Assembly: GCA_001939145.1 (NCBI GenBank)
Contig: LSRX01000056.1
Coordinates: 35,341 to 99,340, forward strand
From: Symbiodinium microadriaticum
Taxonomy: Eukaryota; Sar; Dinophyceae; Suessiales; Symbiodiniaceae
Direction: 5' to 3'
Length of the DNA stretch: 64,000 nucleotides
Part shown: positions 30,301 through 41,998 of the stretch, in pieces
Position numbering within the stretch: position 1 is the first letter of the stretch
How the letters are laid out: the number at the start of each line of letters is the position of its first letter
Notes under the pieces: generated by a model
The model's database searches: none
Told to the model about the DNA's origin: nothing
What the model saw: the letters and a program-made list of their open reading frames with translations, nothing else
Position numbers and translations under genes: made by a program

Positions 30301-31899
30301 AAAAGGTACGCGGCTGCGGAGAGAACCCGAACCCTGGGGCGCGAGCAGCTGAGTGTCACTTCGGACGAGTGTCACTGGGCAACTAGCTCTCCCCAGGCCG
30401 CCAGAGCCACCTCGGCGACCTCCGATTCGTGTGAGCGAAAGCTTGGTCGGGGACCCTCACAGACAAGCGCACTTGTCTCAAAACTTCGCGACTGCAACTC
30501 TGTCAAACTTGCAGTCGCCTCGCCGGCCTCCGCCGTCGCGTGTTCAGCACGCCGCGCGGCGTCTCCAGGCACGTGACGTGTCATGCCAGCACTCCAACCA
30601 CGAAAGACGGCGCGTCTCAGGTTCGGGAGAACATGGTGATGGTGAAGTTGCCTTTGAAGCAGCTGGAGACCATGGTCCGGTGGCTGCCCACCTTTGGCTT
30701 CGCGATTCCGTCGAAGAACGTGGCCTTGCCTGTGGCCGAGCGCTGGCGGCCTCTCTTTGCCTCCTTTGGCAGCTGCCCCAAGTGTCGAGACTGCCCAGCG
30801 GCCTCAGGGGCAGGAACGGGAAGTGACAACTTGCGGATCTCCAGCCACTTCTTGGCCTTGCAGCTCGACTCCCTTGACCGGCTCTTCAGCTTGCTCTGTG
30901 TCTTTCTTCTGGAGGGGCCGGCTGAGGGTTCGGGTTACAAGGGCCTCCTTGGCCTGCTGCTTTGGCCCCTGCTCTCCGCGCTGCTTCGGCTCCGCTGCTG
31001 TACAGCAGGCCACGGCCACGGCCTTCAAGGGATCTCCGCGGCCTCCGCGCAGGAGGTGACGTTGGGTCGGAGGGAGCCGCAGAGCGGCTGCGGCCTCTTT
31101 TCAGCGTTTTTTCCCGAAGCCATGGCCACAGCCATGCCGTGGCTTCAGCTGCTCCTGGGACTGGGCCTTTTTCTGCGAAAGGTCACGGGCTTCTTGAAGG
31201 GAATGGACATCTTGATCTCTCTTCTCCTGCTTTACCAGTCTTTTCTCAGATGCCTTCTTCCAGCTGCTCGGCTCTTCTTGTGGAAGATTCTCAGGAGGGG
31301 ACCAATCCTTCGGGGGTGGAGGCTCCATCTTACAGAGGAGTGGAACAAGCAAGCGGCCCTGGTCGTGCTGGGCATCTCTGGGTCAAGCGACCATCCATAT
31401 CCCGATTATGGGATCGTTCAGCCTGTGGACAAGGGCTTTGCCGGTGAGGCACCCAACTTGCTCTTCGTCGTGCGGATGTTGGGCCTGCAGCTCTGGGGCA
31501 TGCAAACTTCGGAGGTTGGTGGAGCTCAAGGCCAGGAGGCTCCGAGCACAAACCAGCGACGACTGCAAGGGCTTCGGAAGCTTTTGGTCCTCTTCGAGCC
31601 CTGCCCGCCAGGGTTGACGGACGCAAGGCCCGCAAGGCCCGCAAGGCAGGGAGAAGTGCTTGATTCCGTCCGGCATTCTCTACGCTTCAAGGACGAGATT
31701 CGGGATCCGATACCTGTTGCAACCACACGAGAACAGGTCGTTGGCGTGGAAGAGCTTCCCCAAGTTGTTGCAACAATCCAAATTGTGAATCACCTTGGCC
31801 GGCCTCGTGCGTGCTCCAAGCACGACTCCTTCTTCTCGCTTTTCCTGCCATGGGGCTTGGATTCCCGGAGACCCACAGCGACAAGCCAGCCGTCGCCCG

Positions 31900-34520
31900 A
31901 TGGGCGTGAGCAGTGGAAGCACTGGCGGAATGAGACCTTTGAAAGCACGAAGCTTGTGGCCACCTGGCAATCCCAGCTTCTCCAATGGTTGGACGAAGAG
32001 CTTGCAGCTGGAAGTTTAGTGGCGCATGGCATCCTAGATCTTCTCTTTTTTGCAGGGAATCCAGGCCGAGGGGCTTTCGAAGAGGAGGTGGATAGGCTGT
32101 TGGTGCCAGGAATATTTACGGACGACTGCTTGGGCACGAGGCGTTTCTGTGACTCACGATGCTTCAGAGAAGGCCGGATCCTGCACTACATCATCGCTTC
32201 CACGGACTTGAAGCCGGGGCGCCGGGCTTGGCGGCCGGATCCACTTGCAGCGCACGCCGCCAGCCTCTTTCTTTCCTCGAACAACTCCAGCTGCTCGAGC
32301 TTCTCCGGTCCTTCAGCTTCGGAGAGCGAAGCGGGATATCCGAACTTGTGGAGGCCTTGCCTGCTTCGGCTCAACTCCCGTCAAGTAAGCTACGTCCTGC
32401 AGAAGGAGGAAGCTCTTAGCTCCGAAGCGGCGGCTTCGGCCGCAACCGCGGCCGTTGACCATGGCGATGCTTTGGAGTACCGGATCCCTTTCGTGTTTTT
32501 GGATCGCATTGAGGTGTCCCGGGGCCTGCGTGGGCACGAGGATGATGAATGCTTGCTGACGCTTCACGGGGTCTCGAGCACTCCAAGTTCCAGCTCCATT
32601 GCCACAGAGCCGGAGGTGGAGGCGGAGGCAGCAGAGGCAGCCGAGGCAGCCGAGGCGGCGTGGAACCCCTTGCAGCTGACTCCTGGGCCTCTCCGTGCAG
32701 CCAGCCCGAGAGCGAAAGCCAGCCCAAGGCTCAGCCCAAGAGTCGGTCTGTCTCCAGCAACTCCCAGCTTACCTTTGGTGTTTCGGGTTGGGAAGGAGGA
32801 CGGAGAGGTCTGGGCTAAGGTCATCGAAGAGTACGGGATGTTTACTCCACCGCTCCACATCTTCCACTACATAGGGGACGTCCGTGACCACCCGCGGCTG
32901 CCGGGGGTGGTCTACCGCCATGGTGAAGGGGATCAGCTGTGGCCGGATGGGACGCGCTACTTCGGGCAGTGGGAGGACCACGTTTACCATGGTGCTGGGC
33001 AGCTGCAGGACCCCGAGGGGCCGGGAATCTCAGTTCTGCGCACCCTTCAGGCCCTTCGGCCTTCAGGCGCAACGGTTCAATGTTCTTTTCCGAGGCAGGT
33101 CATCTACAAAGGACAATGGGCACATGGCATGAAGCATGGCCTGCGGCCTCGGAAAATCGTGCCTTTTCTTTTCTTGTGCGTGTCCTGGCTTTCAGGCGAG
33201 GGCTTCTATCGCTTTTTCCAGGAGCCGTCGGGCTCTCGGGCCTACAGTGGCCACTTCCACCGTGAGGCCGGATGTTTGCAGCGATGAAGGCTTGTGCCGA
33301 GCTTTGTTGCGAGGAGTTTTGTGGCCGGGGCATTCTCTGGGTTGTGGAGGAGGAGTGAGTTTCGTTGCAGATGACGAAGACGGATGGCATTCGGCAGATT
33401 CGGAAGGATGGTAGCCTAGACTGGGTGCAGAAGCATCGACCCTGGGTAGGGTCCCGAGTCGCCGAGTCGCCCCTGCGAGTCCACGGGGTCTTAGGGGCGT
33501 CTCAGGCAATCACTCGCTATGAAGGGAAGTTCTCCGGTGGGAGCGGCCTCCTGAGCTCACGCTCTGAGCCTTTGACGGAGTGCAATGAAAACACGGTGCA
33601 ACTCGAGGCGAAGTTCGCGAGCCCCGGAGTCTAATTCTCGTGGACGAGCGGGATAGCGTGGCGCAGCACGATTTCTTCCCGGTGCCGGAGACCCATCGCG
33701 TAGCATCGCGAAACGCAAGGGCAGCGAAGTTCCCTCAAGGTTGCAGAATGAAGCCGGCGTCGGGTGGCGGCCCAAGACATGGCCTGCAGTCGATTCTGTC
33801 CACTGCGCCTTATAGCGGCAAAACTGCAGTCTGCAGAGGCCTCATCAGGGAACCGGCAAAGCTCCGAAAGACCTGGCGGTGACCCGGATCTGCAGACAGA
33901 CTTTCAAAAAGGCCCGCATGGTACTCAGTGCTTTTGACTCCAAGGCCGAGATGTACGGTCTGGACGGGGCTGTGCTATCCCCTGGTCGGCCCTGGTAACA
34001 ACATGTGACCCTCCTCTTGCTGCGAGGACGCCGCAGACCTGCAGCACTGTGGCCCCGACGCCGATGCTGAGGCGAGTGCGAGATCGCACGCTGCGCCTTT
34101 GCGGAGAGCGGGAGCCGAGCGCCCGCCTGTCAGATCTGGTATGCCGACGGCACGCGCTACCACGGTCCCTGCTTGCCGGGTGCTCCTCGGCTTCCGTCTA
34201 AATCGAGAGGTCTCGGGGCAGGGGCAGAGAGCCTAGGCGGTGCCGCATGGCGAGGGTGGCACACTCTGGGAGGAGGCCACGGCACGCCGGAGACGGGAAG
34301 TTGGCCTCTCTGCTCTCGCGGTGCGGCGCAGGGGGGACTCTGCTTCGAGGGCACCTTCGACCGGGGCCTCCGGGCCCCGCAAGGCCGGGCCTCGCTGCCC
34401 AACGGCTGGGGGCGCCCAGCAAGTGCTGCGACTTTGCAGCTGCCCTTCGCAGCTGCGCTGGGCCCAGGAGTCATCTACGAGGGGGACTTCTCTCAGCCCG
34501 GAGGACGGCCGGGAGCCTGA
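31900..34520 (+). CDS. MORN-repeat protein gene with PH-like domain (multi-exon)
   Basis: A frame open from 30,540 to 33,287 covers exons and read-through introns. Near 32,470-32,850, RIPFVFLDRIEVSRGL, DECLLTLHG and VFRVGKEDGEVWAKVIEEY look like the first strands and C-terminal helix of a PH domain, split by an Ala/Glu/Ser/Pro insert. MORN repeats follow: VVYRHGEGDQLWPDGTRYFG, QWEDHVYHGAGQLQD (32,905-33,020), VIYKGQWAHGMKHG (33,100-33,145), QIWYADGTRYHGPCLPG (34,131-34,180), LCFEGTFDRGLRAPQGRASL (about 34,340-34,400) and GVIYEGDFSQPGG (about 34,470-34,510). MORN proteins usually bind membranes or act as scaffolds. Exon limits are not resolved. Confidence 0.6.
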
Positions 34521-35039
34521 TGCACCTGTCGTACTTGCAACTTCGTTCTTGTATAGCTGCGTCGCAGGATCTCAAGGCCTGATTAGGGAAAGGCTCTTCA
34601 ACAATTCAGACCCCTTTCGTGCCCCAGCTTGCCCTGAAGCCACGGGGGCCATCATGGCGGCTATGGGCATGACAAGCGTGAATCAGCAAAGCAGCAAAGC
34701 TGTAGTCGGCCTTTTCGCCTTGCTCTCGCCGCTCTCATGTCGTGCCTGCCTCACTTCCTCGCGCCCAGCGAACTCGGGGCTTGGAGGTGCGGGGCGGCGG
34801 CGCTTTTTGGGGATGTGCTCGCGTTGCACTGACCGTTGCACGCCAGGTCCTTGAGCATGGAAGTGGGCATGGGCGGAGTGGGTGCTTCCGGCCGACTGCT
34901 CTCAGCTTGTGCAGGCACGAACTGGATTTGTTTCAACTGTAAGAGTGAGCCCGCCTCCCGCTTTGAAGGCTCTGTGGTCCGTGTCTCAGACTCCGTCTCT
35001 CTCGGGGGCTCCGAGTGCTGTGCCCTGTGCCCTCCCTCT

Positions 35040-36537
35040 CTGCGAGGCAGTCGGGCTCATTGTCACACCCTTGGACGTGGCCAAGGCGCAGCGAATTTGC
35101 GACCAGCCGCCTGCAACGAGCCCTCATCTGAGCCCTCTGCTGAGGTGCGCATGCAAGCGCAGGCCTCTCAGGCTCCGAGCCGCTTCTTCGTGTGTGGGAA
35201 TGGCATAACGGATCATACCTTCGACATCCGATGCCGGCAATGGCGGCACCTCACCAGAGATCCACAGCCAGGCAGAAGCGGCAGGCCGAGCATGCTGAGC
35301 ACTCTGAGAAGCATCTACAGGGAGGCAGGGGTCAAAGGCCTCTACGCGGGGCTTCCCGTCACCATGCTCATCGCGGTGCCCGCGAACGTCCTCTACTTTG
35401 CCACCTACGAGTCGCTGAGGGACTACATCCTAGCACAGCGCACCCTGCGCACGCAGCGCTCCGGCTCCTCGGAAGCTCCAGCGGGCCCAGGCCGGGCCAC
35501 TCTGCCGCTGCAGCCGGCAGGCATCTTCTCAGCCTGTTCTCAGGAGTTTTGGCTCCTCTGATCGCCGGCGGCTTCGGTCGTGCTGTGGCGGTCAGTGCCT
35601 GTGCTCCCCTGGAGGTAGTTCGGACCCGTCTTCAGGACGGCCTGTCCAAAAGCGCGATTCAACGAAATGCTCGGCCTGTCTTTGTCGCTAGGCTGGCGGC
35701 AGCAACCGACGTCCTAGCATTGGAGCAGCTCTGCAGGACGACTTAGCCCAAAGCGGGATCGGACTTGAGCGAACTCGGTGTGTTCCTGTCAGGATATCCT
35801 GAGGCACGAGGGCTGGAGAGCCCTCTTTCGTGGACTGGAAAGCACCCTCTGGCGGGATGTGCCTTTCAGCGCCTTCTACTGGCTCGGGGTCGAGGCCGTT
35901 CGAGACGCGCTGCTCGCGCGAGGCGCGGGGGAGCCAGGGGCTGTGGGGACGCAGAACTGCGCTTCGCAGGTGTTCTGCGGGACTCGAAGTATCGCAGCCC
36001 GCTGGTCGCCTTGGCCGCCAGCTCCTGTGCCGGGGCCGCCGCCGCCTTCGTGACCACACCCTTCGACGTCGTGAAAACGCGGCGCCAGGTGCAGGCACAC
36101 GTGGGGGACGTTTTCGAAGTGGGCGGGGCCTCTCTGTTTAGTCTTGTACTCGAGAGGCCACTCGGAGCCAACAGAGTCTGTGGAAGGACATGGTCCAGCT
36201 GACTCAAAGGGAAGGCTGGGTGGCAGCATGTGGCAGGGCAGCGCAGCATGTCTCGTCTGCACCTTGCTTGCAAGGTGTTGGCTCCTTGTTCACGGGCAGC
36301 ACCCCTCGTGTGGCGCGCGTGGCTCCAGCCTGCCGATCACTGAGAACTGTCACCACGCGACCCCCACCGCCCCCACCCTGCCCCACGTGTCTCTGCCAGT
36401 GCCAGTCAGACTCTCTGAGGCAGCATCATGCTAGGGCCACGGCCTCAGCTCTGGCGAAAGCCTTGGCCCGTGTCGCACCTGTAGCAGCTCGACCGAGGAC
36501 CTATGAGTTCACGAAGCAGCTCCTAGCAAAACACTAG
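35040..36537 (+). CDS. SLC25A39/40: Mitochondrial carrier of the SLC25A39/SLC25A40 (Mtm1) type, multi-exon
   Basis: Exons found by similarity, in order: GLIVTPLDVAKAQR (35,047-35,095); MLSTLRSIYREAGVKGLYAG and LPVTMLIAVPANVLYFATYE (35,290-35,435); GVLAPLIAGGFGRAVAV with APLEVVRTRLQ (35,543-35,638); DILRHEGWRALFRGLESTLW and RDVPFSAFYWLGVEAVRDAL (35,793-35,930); LVALAASSCAGAAAAFVTTP and FDVVKTRRQVQ (about 35,995-36,093); MVQLTQREGW (36,190-36,220); GVGSLFTGSTPRVARVAPAC (36,274-36,333); TYEFTKQLLAKH-stop (36,500-36,537). Three P-x-[DE]-V-x-[KR] carrier signatures are present (PLDVAK, PLEVVR, PFDVVK). WRDVPFSAFYW and IPR-like TPRVARVAPAC are characteristic of SLC25A39/40, which import glutathione into mitochondria in animals. 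Six membrane helices are expected in the inner membrane. The start exon is not identified. Confidence 0.85.
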
Positions 36538-36639
36538 CGAGCCTCTGGAGTGTATAGAGATGATGGCGCTGAAGTGCGCTGACAGCGAGTTCAAAAGTAA
36601 CTTGTAACGCTGGCGGCTCCTGAAGAGGGGTCTGCCTTT

Positions 36640-37200
36640 CACCGTTTGCTAGGGCTTCGAGGCAGCCTCTCAGCCTGCCGTCCCCAAAGGGCATTTTCAC
36701 GCCAAGTCTTCACCCAGGTGCTGAGTACTGTGATACCTTACTCAGCCAGGCGGTCTGTGTGCCCTCTTTGCAGCACGTACCCGGCACAAGAGGAAGAATC
36801 TGCGCTATGGAAAGCCTTCGGAACGATCTTAGAGAGAGTCCCTAAGGCGGCACGGCAATGGCACCACCTCCATTCCTGAAGCCCTGCAGCGCCGCCTTGG
36901 CACGAGCCCCTACAGTGCCCTGCCCTGCAGACTCTCCGCTCTTTGCAAGCGTGTCCGAGGCTTCCGCAGCTACGTGGGCGAGTACCTACACGGGCTGCGG
37001 CACGGTCAGGGTGAGGCGCTTGCCCTTGCTGACGTAACATGCAGCAGGGAGCAGCAGGCTCAGGCACTCCTTTTCTGGCTCAGGACCTTTCTACAGGGGC
37101 AGTCAGTTAACACGAGATACAAACACTTGCACAAGGGACATTTATCAAGTACGCGCATGCGCAAGCTTGCGGGAGTTCGAGTCTCTCCTTGGTGATTCGT
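36640..37200 (+). CDS. Fragment with a MORN repeat
   Basis: RSYVGEYLHGLRHGQGEAL at about 36,960-37,020 is a clear MORN repeat (Y-x-G-x-[WY]-x-x-G-x-x-H-G-x-G). Upstream, 36,800-36,850 may contain another exon. It could belong to the MORN gene at 32-34.5 kb with the carrier gene inside an intron, or be a separate or truncated gene. Confidence 0.4.
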
Positions 37201-37639
37201 TGCCATGTCGCGTCTTGGCACCTCCGTCGCGCTCCTGGTGCTGATCACTCTGGCGGGGGCCAGGGCCCGCAGCTCCCGCATGTCCACGGCCCAGCACCTG
37301 TGATGTCTCCAACTCTTTGGGTAGTACCCCTCACTCTCTCTCTCAGGATGCCGGCGCTCTTGGCCGCCGGGCCGAAATCAGCTTCTGACCTCGGGAAGGT
37401 GAAATGGGTCCATTTGGTTGAGACTCGGAAAAGTATTTGTCCGGGTCCTTAGCCACCGGATTACCCATACGGCCCATTCCCGAAACCTTGAATTCCCATA
37501 TGTAACTGTGACTGACAAAAGCCTTTGCCAAGGCCTTGGAAAGTCTCAAAATGTGGCTGTCATCAAGGGCCTAGTTGCGTGGCCCGACGCCATCGCCCTT
37601 CAGCTCTAGCTGTCTAGCTAAACTCTCAACCCATGAGAC

Positions 37640-37905
37640 TTCAATCTTAAACGCGCTCCCTCATATGGCGATTGCGGTTCATCATGTATGTCTAAAGCAT
37701 GCCCCTCATGGGTTCGCCACATATCTTAAAGACGACCCCTCATTTCGCGATTCGGACTCATCCTATATCGTAAACACGCCCCGATTCCGGTTCATTATGT
37801 CGGATTCATCAAATATCTTAAACACGCCCCCTCGCGATTCGGATTCATCCTATGTCTCAAACATGCCCCCTCATTTGGCGATTCCGGTTCATGAATCGGA
37901 GCCGC
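37640..37905. repeat. Degenerate tandem repeat, unit about 50-60 bp
   Basis: Phrases of the type CTTAAACACGCCCCCTC, GCGATTCGGATTCATCCTAT and CGATTCCGGTTCAT recur five or so times with deletions. It precedes the DIRS-like element and may be part of its terminal region or an independent minisatellite. Confidence 0.7.
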
Positions 37906-38149
37906 CAAATCAAGGAGCGTGGTGTTTAAGAATGTTTAAGATATATGATCAACCGGAATCGTGATTGGATTTGGGGTGTAGTGGAGCATGTCCTGTCCTT
38001 TTTTTGCGTGCCCAGTGTGCTAGACGGGCACGACCAGAAGTGGTGGGGAAGAGGACGAGCGTGCTTGTTCAGAGACCGCGGGGGATTGTGGTGGATACGA
38101 AATAAGCCGGCCCGAGAAATTGGGAGGTACGCTCGAGGAAGCATCGCGC

Positions 38150-39181
38150 TCATGGCGGCGATGGAACTACAGACTGCAACTTTTTCTTACGAGCCAGTTC
38201 CCGGAAGCTCCGGACACGGGGGATATCCTCACCTGGGCTCGGACCAGGATGAAGAGATCATGATCGCTGCGCTGCGGGCTCAGACGGTGACTGGAGTTAC
38301 TCCCGAAAAGGTGCAGGAGTTTAATTCGCCAGTTGGAAGTGGTCCTTGGAACCCTGATGGTGGATACTCCATTACTCCAGGGGATATAATGAACTCCAGC
38401 CCTGGCTCTGGGTTGGATATGCACCGCAGGCTTCATAACCGACTGGACCCAACGGATATGGTGACGTCTTTCAGGTGGCTACGGGCTTTCATGTCAACGG
38501 AAACGGTCCCAGACGTGGGGGGACTTGATCCCGGCTATTGAGCGCTGGGAGGACCAGCATCGCAGGTATGTTGCTCGTCGCGATTGCATGGCTCTGACCG
38601 AGCCGAGCGGCAAAGAATGGTTTGGCTCTTGGGGCGTGTCCATCATCTTGTGTGCACTTGTGCTGTGTTGCAGGAAAACCCGAGACTCCGGTGCCTTTTA
38701 ACTCCTCAAGTCTTTCTTGCTAGAAGGGTTCATGGGGCCTTGGCGAGCTGCAGCCCGGGGAGTGGCAGTCGAAGTGCTACGTTTCATCGTTTCAGGGTGG
38801 GGGGAGAAAGACCATTGCCCTGTGACACGTGACTGGAGGGCAGAGGATCAGACTGCTTACTGGCGCGAAGAGGCACTATCTTGCCGTGACAGGTTGCGTG
38901 AGGCCTACAGCTGCTCGGCGGAACTAGAGTTTCTACGAAAGCGTCAAGTGGCTTGCTGGGATACGCCTGCGGTCCTCTGTACCTTGCTGCTCGGGATCGT
39001 AGTTGGGGCAGTGTGTGCCAGTGCTTGTGCTTGGTGGCTTTATCGACCCAGGGCCGGGATTGTTGTTGCCGAGATTGCTCCTGGGAAGGGCGAGTCTTTG
39101 CAGGATTTAACACACTGCCCGCCGGCTGTCGGAGATGAATTGGTTGCCGCTCGACAACGTGCTCGTTCGCTTCGTGGATGA
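38150..39181 (+). pseudogene. ORFs upstream of the DIRS-like gag, one with a transmembrane segment
   Basis: From about 38,153 a frame reads MAAMELQTATFSYEPVPG... to 38,541, and an adjoining frame continues as TWGDLIPAIERWEDQHRRY. Then 38,717-39,181 encodes a coiled segment (YWREEALSCRDRLREAYSCS) followed by AVLCTLLLGIVVGAVCASAC with AWWLYR, a strongly hydrophobic ~22-residue helix ending in basic residues, as in a single-pass membrane protein. The order suggests these frames are the 5' coding part of the DIRS-like element, with frame changes. No family is recognised. Confidence 0.45.
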
Positions 39182-40382
39182 CCCGGCCTTGTATCATCAG
39201 CGGATTGTGCTTCGCTGCACAGACAAGGACAAGGTGCATGTCGTGACTCCAGATAGGGAGGTTCAGGAGACGGAGCTCAAGGTGGGCGACGTCTACTTGG
39301 ATGTTCGTCGGATGTACGGTAGCAGGCTGCCCTCGGGGATAGCTGAGGACGGGACGTACTTGAATAAGCATGCTGGAGGGGGACCCATTGCAAGGGATGA
39401 ACTGCTCGGGCTCATTCGGGGGCTAGATCAGGGAACCCCGAGCACACCTCGTCGGAGAGTGACCGGAAAGCTTGGAGATGACGGCGAGCGCCACGCGGTG
39501 GCGGGGGAGCCGGCTAAGGCCAACTCCACTCCTGGAAGATTGGACGATCTTGTTTGGATTGTGGTCTATTCCTCCAATGGGCAGGGTTTGGGCAACCAAG
39601 CGTCGCCTCCGGATGGTGTGGAGATCATGTTGGTGGGTGGCCTCTCTTTCAAGTTGTACTCCAAGGGCGGCTCAGTTCTTCTTGTGCGGGGTGTGGCCCC
39701 GGAGGAGGCTGGCGCCGTGAGCGAGCTGCTGAAGGCTGGGTCGGGCACTTTGTCAGCTGAGGACAAGGATGTTCGTGTGTTGCCTGTCCTTTTTGACACC
39801 GCGGAAGAAAGGTGGAGGACAGTAGCGGAAGCCGTTGTGGATCACGAAGAAATCGATTTCACCGACTTCCCGCTACAAGGACCCCGGACGATATGTCGTG
39901 ACGCCCGGCAATTGAGGCGGCTTGGACTGGACTTTGCTCAGCACCACGAGGCATGGTGTCGAAAGTCGGGGGTACGCTCAGGCGACCGCTCGGTTCACGA
40001 GCACGCTTCGCTCTGTCGGGCGCTCAATCTGATGATGTGCTACGACCAGCTGAATGTGGGGGCGCTGGCCAGTGCAGAATCACTCAACAGGCGGCGGTCG
40101 CTCATAGAGATGGCGCATCATGGCCGTCCCGAAGCGCCGAATTATGATGCCGCTGATGATGTGCTCGGTGTCCGTGAGATGGCAGATGGAAGCTTGGTTG
40201 ACCCAGCCTTGACGCAGCACGCGGCAAGGCGTCAAGCAGCGAAGGCCGAGATCATGAAGCAGACCCGCCTCGCCGCTGAGGAGCGTCGCCATCTTTTTCG
40301 TCGAGGTGGCGATGAGGACAAGAACGATGACAAGGGCAGCGGCAAGGGGCGAAAAGGCAGGGAGGATAAGAGCGCGCCCTGA
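39135..40382 (+). CDS. DIRS-like element Gag-like protein (415 codons)
   Basis: An uninterrupted frame that overlaps the preceding ORF by 47 bp. It is hydrophilic, with DDPALYHQRIVLRC and DKVHVVTPDREVQETELKVG near the start, a compact central domain, and a basic C-terminal helix (HAARRQAAKAEIMKQTRLAA) ending in a Lys/Asp/Gly-rich tail. It lies directly upstream of the RT and in the position of gag in DIRS-type elements. The Gag role is inferred from position and composition. Confidence 0.6.
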   Translation: MNWLPLDNVLVRFVDDPALYHQRIVLRCTDKDKVHVVTPDREVQETELKVGDVYLDVRRMYGSRLPSGIAEDGTYLNKHAGGGPIARDELLGLIRGLDQGTPSTPRRRVTGKLGDDGERHAVAGEPAKANSTPGRLDDLVWIVVYSSNGQGLGNQASPPDGVEIMLVGGLSFKLYSKGGSVLLVRGVAPEEAGAVSELLKAGSGTLSAEDKDVRVLPVLFDTAEERWRTVAEAVVDHEEIDFTDFPLQGPRTICRDARQLRRLGLDFAQHHEAWCRKSGVRSGDRSVHEHASLCRALNLMMCYDQLNVGALASAESLNRRRSLIEMAHHGRPEAPNYDAADDVLGVREMADGSLVDPALTQHAARRQAAKAEIMKQTRLAAEERRHLFRRGGDEDKNDDKGSGKGRKGREDKSAP

Positions 40383-40619
40383 ATGGGGGGACGGTGGTGG
40401 GGTGACTGGTGCCGGTCCTGCCACCGTTGGTGTTTTGGGTGCCAGAAAAGTTTTCCGTGAGCCCATCCACTTCCACGGGGATGTCTTTCCGCTTCCTTGT
40501 CCGGTGGATGATGGGTTTCCACACGACGTTTCTTCCTTGTGTTCCCGCCGGTCGAGGCAGAGGGTGCAACGCCGTCGGTGCTTACATCAGCGGGAATATG
40601 GAACTATTTGGGCCTTGAA

Positions 40620-41990
40620 TCACTTGGCCGGTTTTGATGATGAGTCGCTTTGGCCGAGCTCTTCGGTCAATCAGGCACAGGCGGCGGTCTTGGCAAGGGT
40701 GAAGAAAGCATACTTGCAGAGGCCCCCGCCCCCTGACAGCTGCTGCTACGTAAGGCAGGGTCCGCTTATGGTGATGGCATGCCGGGGCAATTGGCCAGCT
40801 ATGTACGGGAGAGACTGTCGCTCCCTAGGGGTCAGGGTAAGCCGGTTCGTTTGGAGGAGTTGCTGCCCGACGCCGAGAGGGAGATAGATGCTCGAGGATT
40901 TTCGCGGGCGCATGATGCTCAGCGATGAGGAGCTCGGGGGAGTTTTAGAGAGAGGTTTCGGGAACGACATGTACACCGATCCGCAGCTTGAGGGCAGTGG
41001 CAAGAAGTACCACGGCTTTGTGGCCGATCTGGTGCAGAGCCAGCTTGTGGGTTTCACCGCCCGTCCGAAATCGCAGGTCGGTGTCTTTGTGGTCACTAAG
41101 AAGAACAATAAGCAAAGATTGATACTGGATGCCCGAAGGACAAACAAGCTGTTCCGCACGCCACCCACGACAAGGTTGGGCTCCATGGACAGCTGGGCAC
41201 GTGTGGGTGTTGGCGAGGGGGACGAATTGTTTGTCTCGCAAGAGGATGTGAAAGACTTCTTCTACCGTTTGGGTATCGGGCAGGATCCGGGGGAATTCTT
41301 CAGTTTGCCGCCGATCGACCCGCATTTGCTTCAGGACGAGCTGGGATACTTGCCCGTCGAGGCCGCCAAGCTTCTTGATGAGGGTTTCCATGAGATTTAT
41401 CCCTACATGTGTGTGCTTCCGATGGGCTTTTCATGGGCTTTCCACCTGGCGCACGAGGCACACGCCGAGCTGGGGCGGAGAACTTTGCCGCGGGTGACTC
41501 AAGTCCGGGATCGTGAGCCTGCTCCTTTGATGGGTCGGGGTGGGTTGGATGAGGCCAGTCTATCTATGCCGACAACCACAACCACCTGGGCACTGACAGG
41601 GAGAAGGTGGACCGGGCACAAAGGGACATGATTGCGGCTCTCCATGCCAAGGGGTTGGACACGCATGACGTGATCGAGGGCACTACTCTTTGTGAATCGC
41701 TAGGTGTTCGCATTGACGGTTCTTTGGGATCAGTTCAGGTTTCAGCTGCCCGCGACCACCGCCTCGATCAAGCTCTTCTGCCATGCTCTGCGAGGCCGGC
41801 ACTCAGTGGAGAGGAGCTGCAGGTTATCGTGGGGCACATGACCATGAGATCGCTGTTGAACCGGGGACTGCTCAGCATCTTGAGGCACGTCTACGTTTTC
41901 ATCCAGGAGAACTACTTGGTGCGCAGGAAGCTATGGCCCTCGGTTCTTCGGGAGATTGAGATGTTTCGCAACCTCATGGTGCTATAGGAA
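40620..41990 (+). pseudogene. DIRS-like reverse transcriptase
   Basis: Recognisable parts: RPKSQVGVFVVTKKNNKQRL followed by ILDARRTNKLF (fingers); LFVSQEDVKDFFYRLGI, motif A with the catalytic Asp (about 41,228-41,278); VLPMGFSWAFHLAHEAH, motif B (41,413-41,463). After a frame change near 41,500 comes IYADNHNHLGTD, motif C (about 41,560), where the usual Y-x-D-D is Y-A-D-N. The thumb continues to 41,987. In the DIRS group the second Asp is normally retained, so D-to-N may mark inactivation or a lineage variant. An upstream part (40,660-40,900) is spread over two frames. Confidence 0.75.
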
Positions 41991-41998
41991 CTGCTGAC

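Noticed and set aside
39486-39505. CGCCAC/GTGGCG hairpin in the DIRS-like gag as a member of the micro-hairpin family
   Set aside because: It lacks the CAGC...GCCG frame and the 3' unpaired base.
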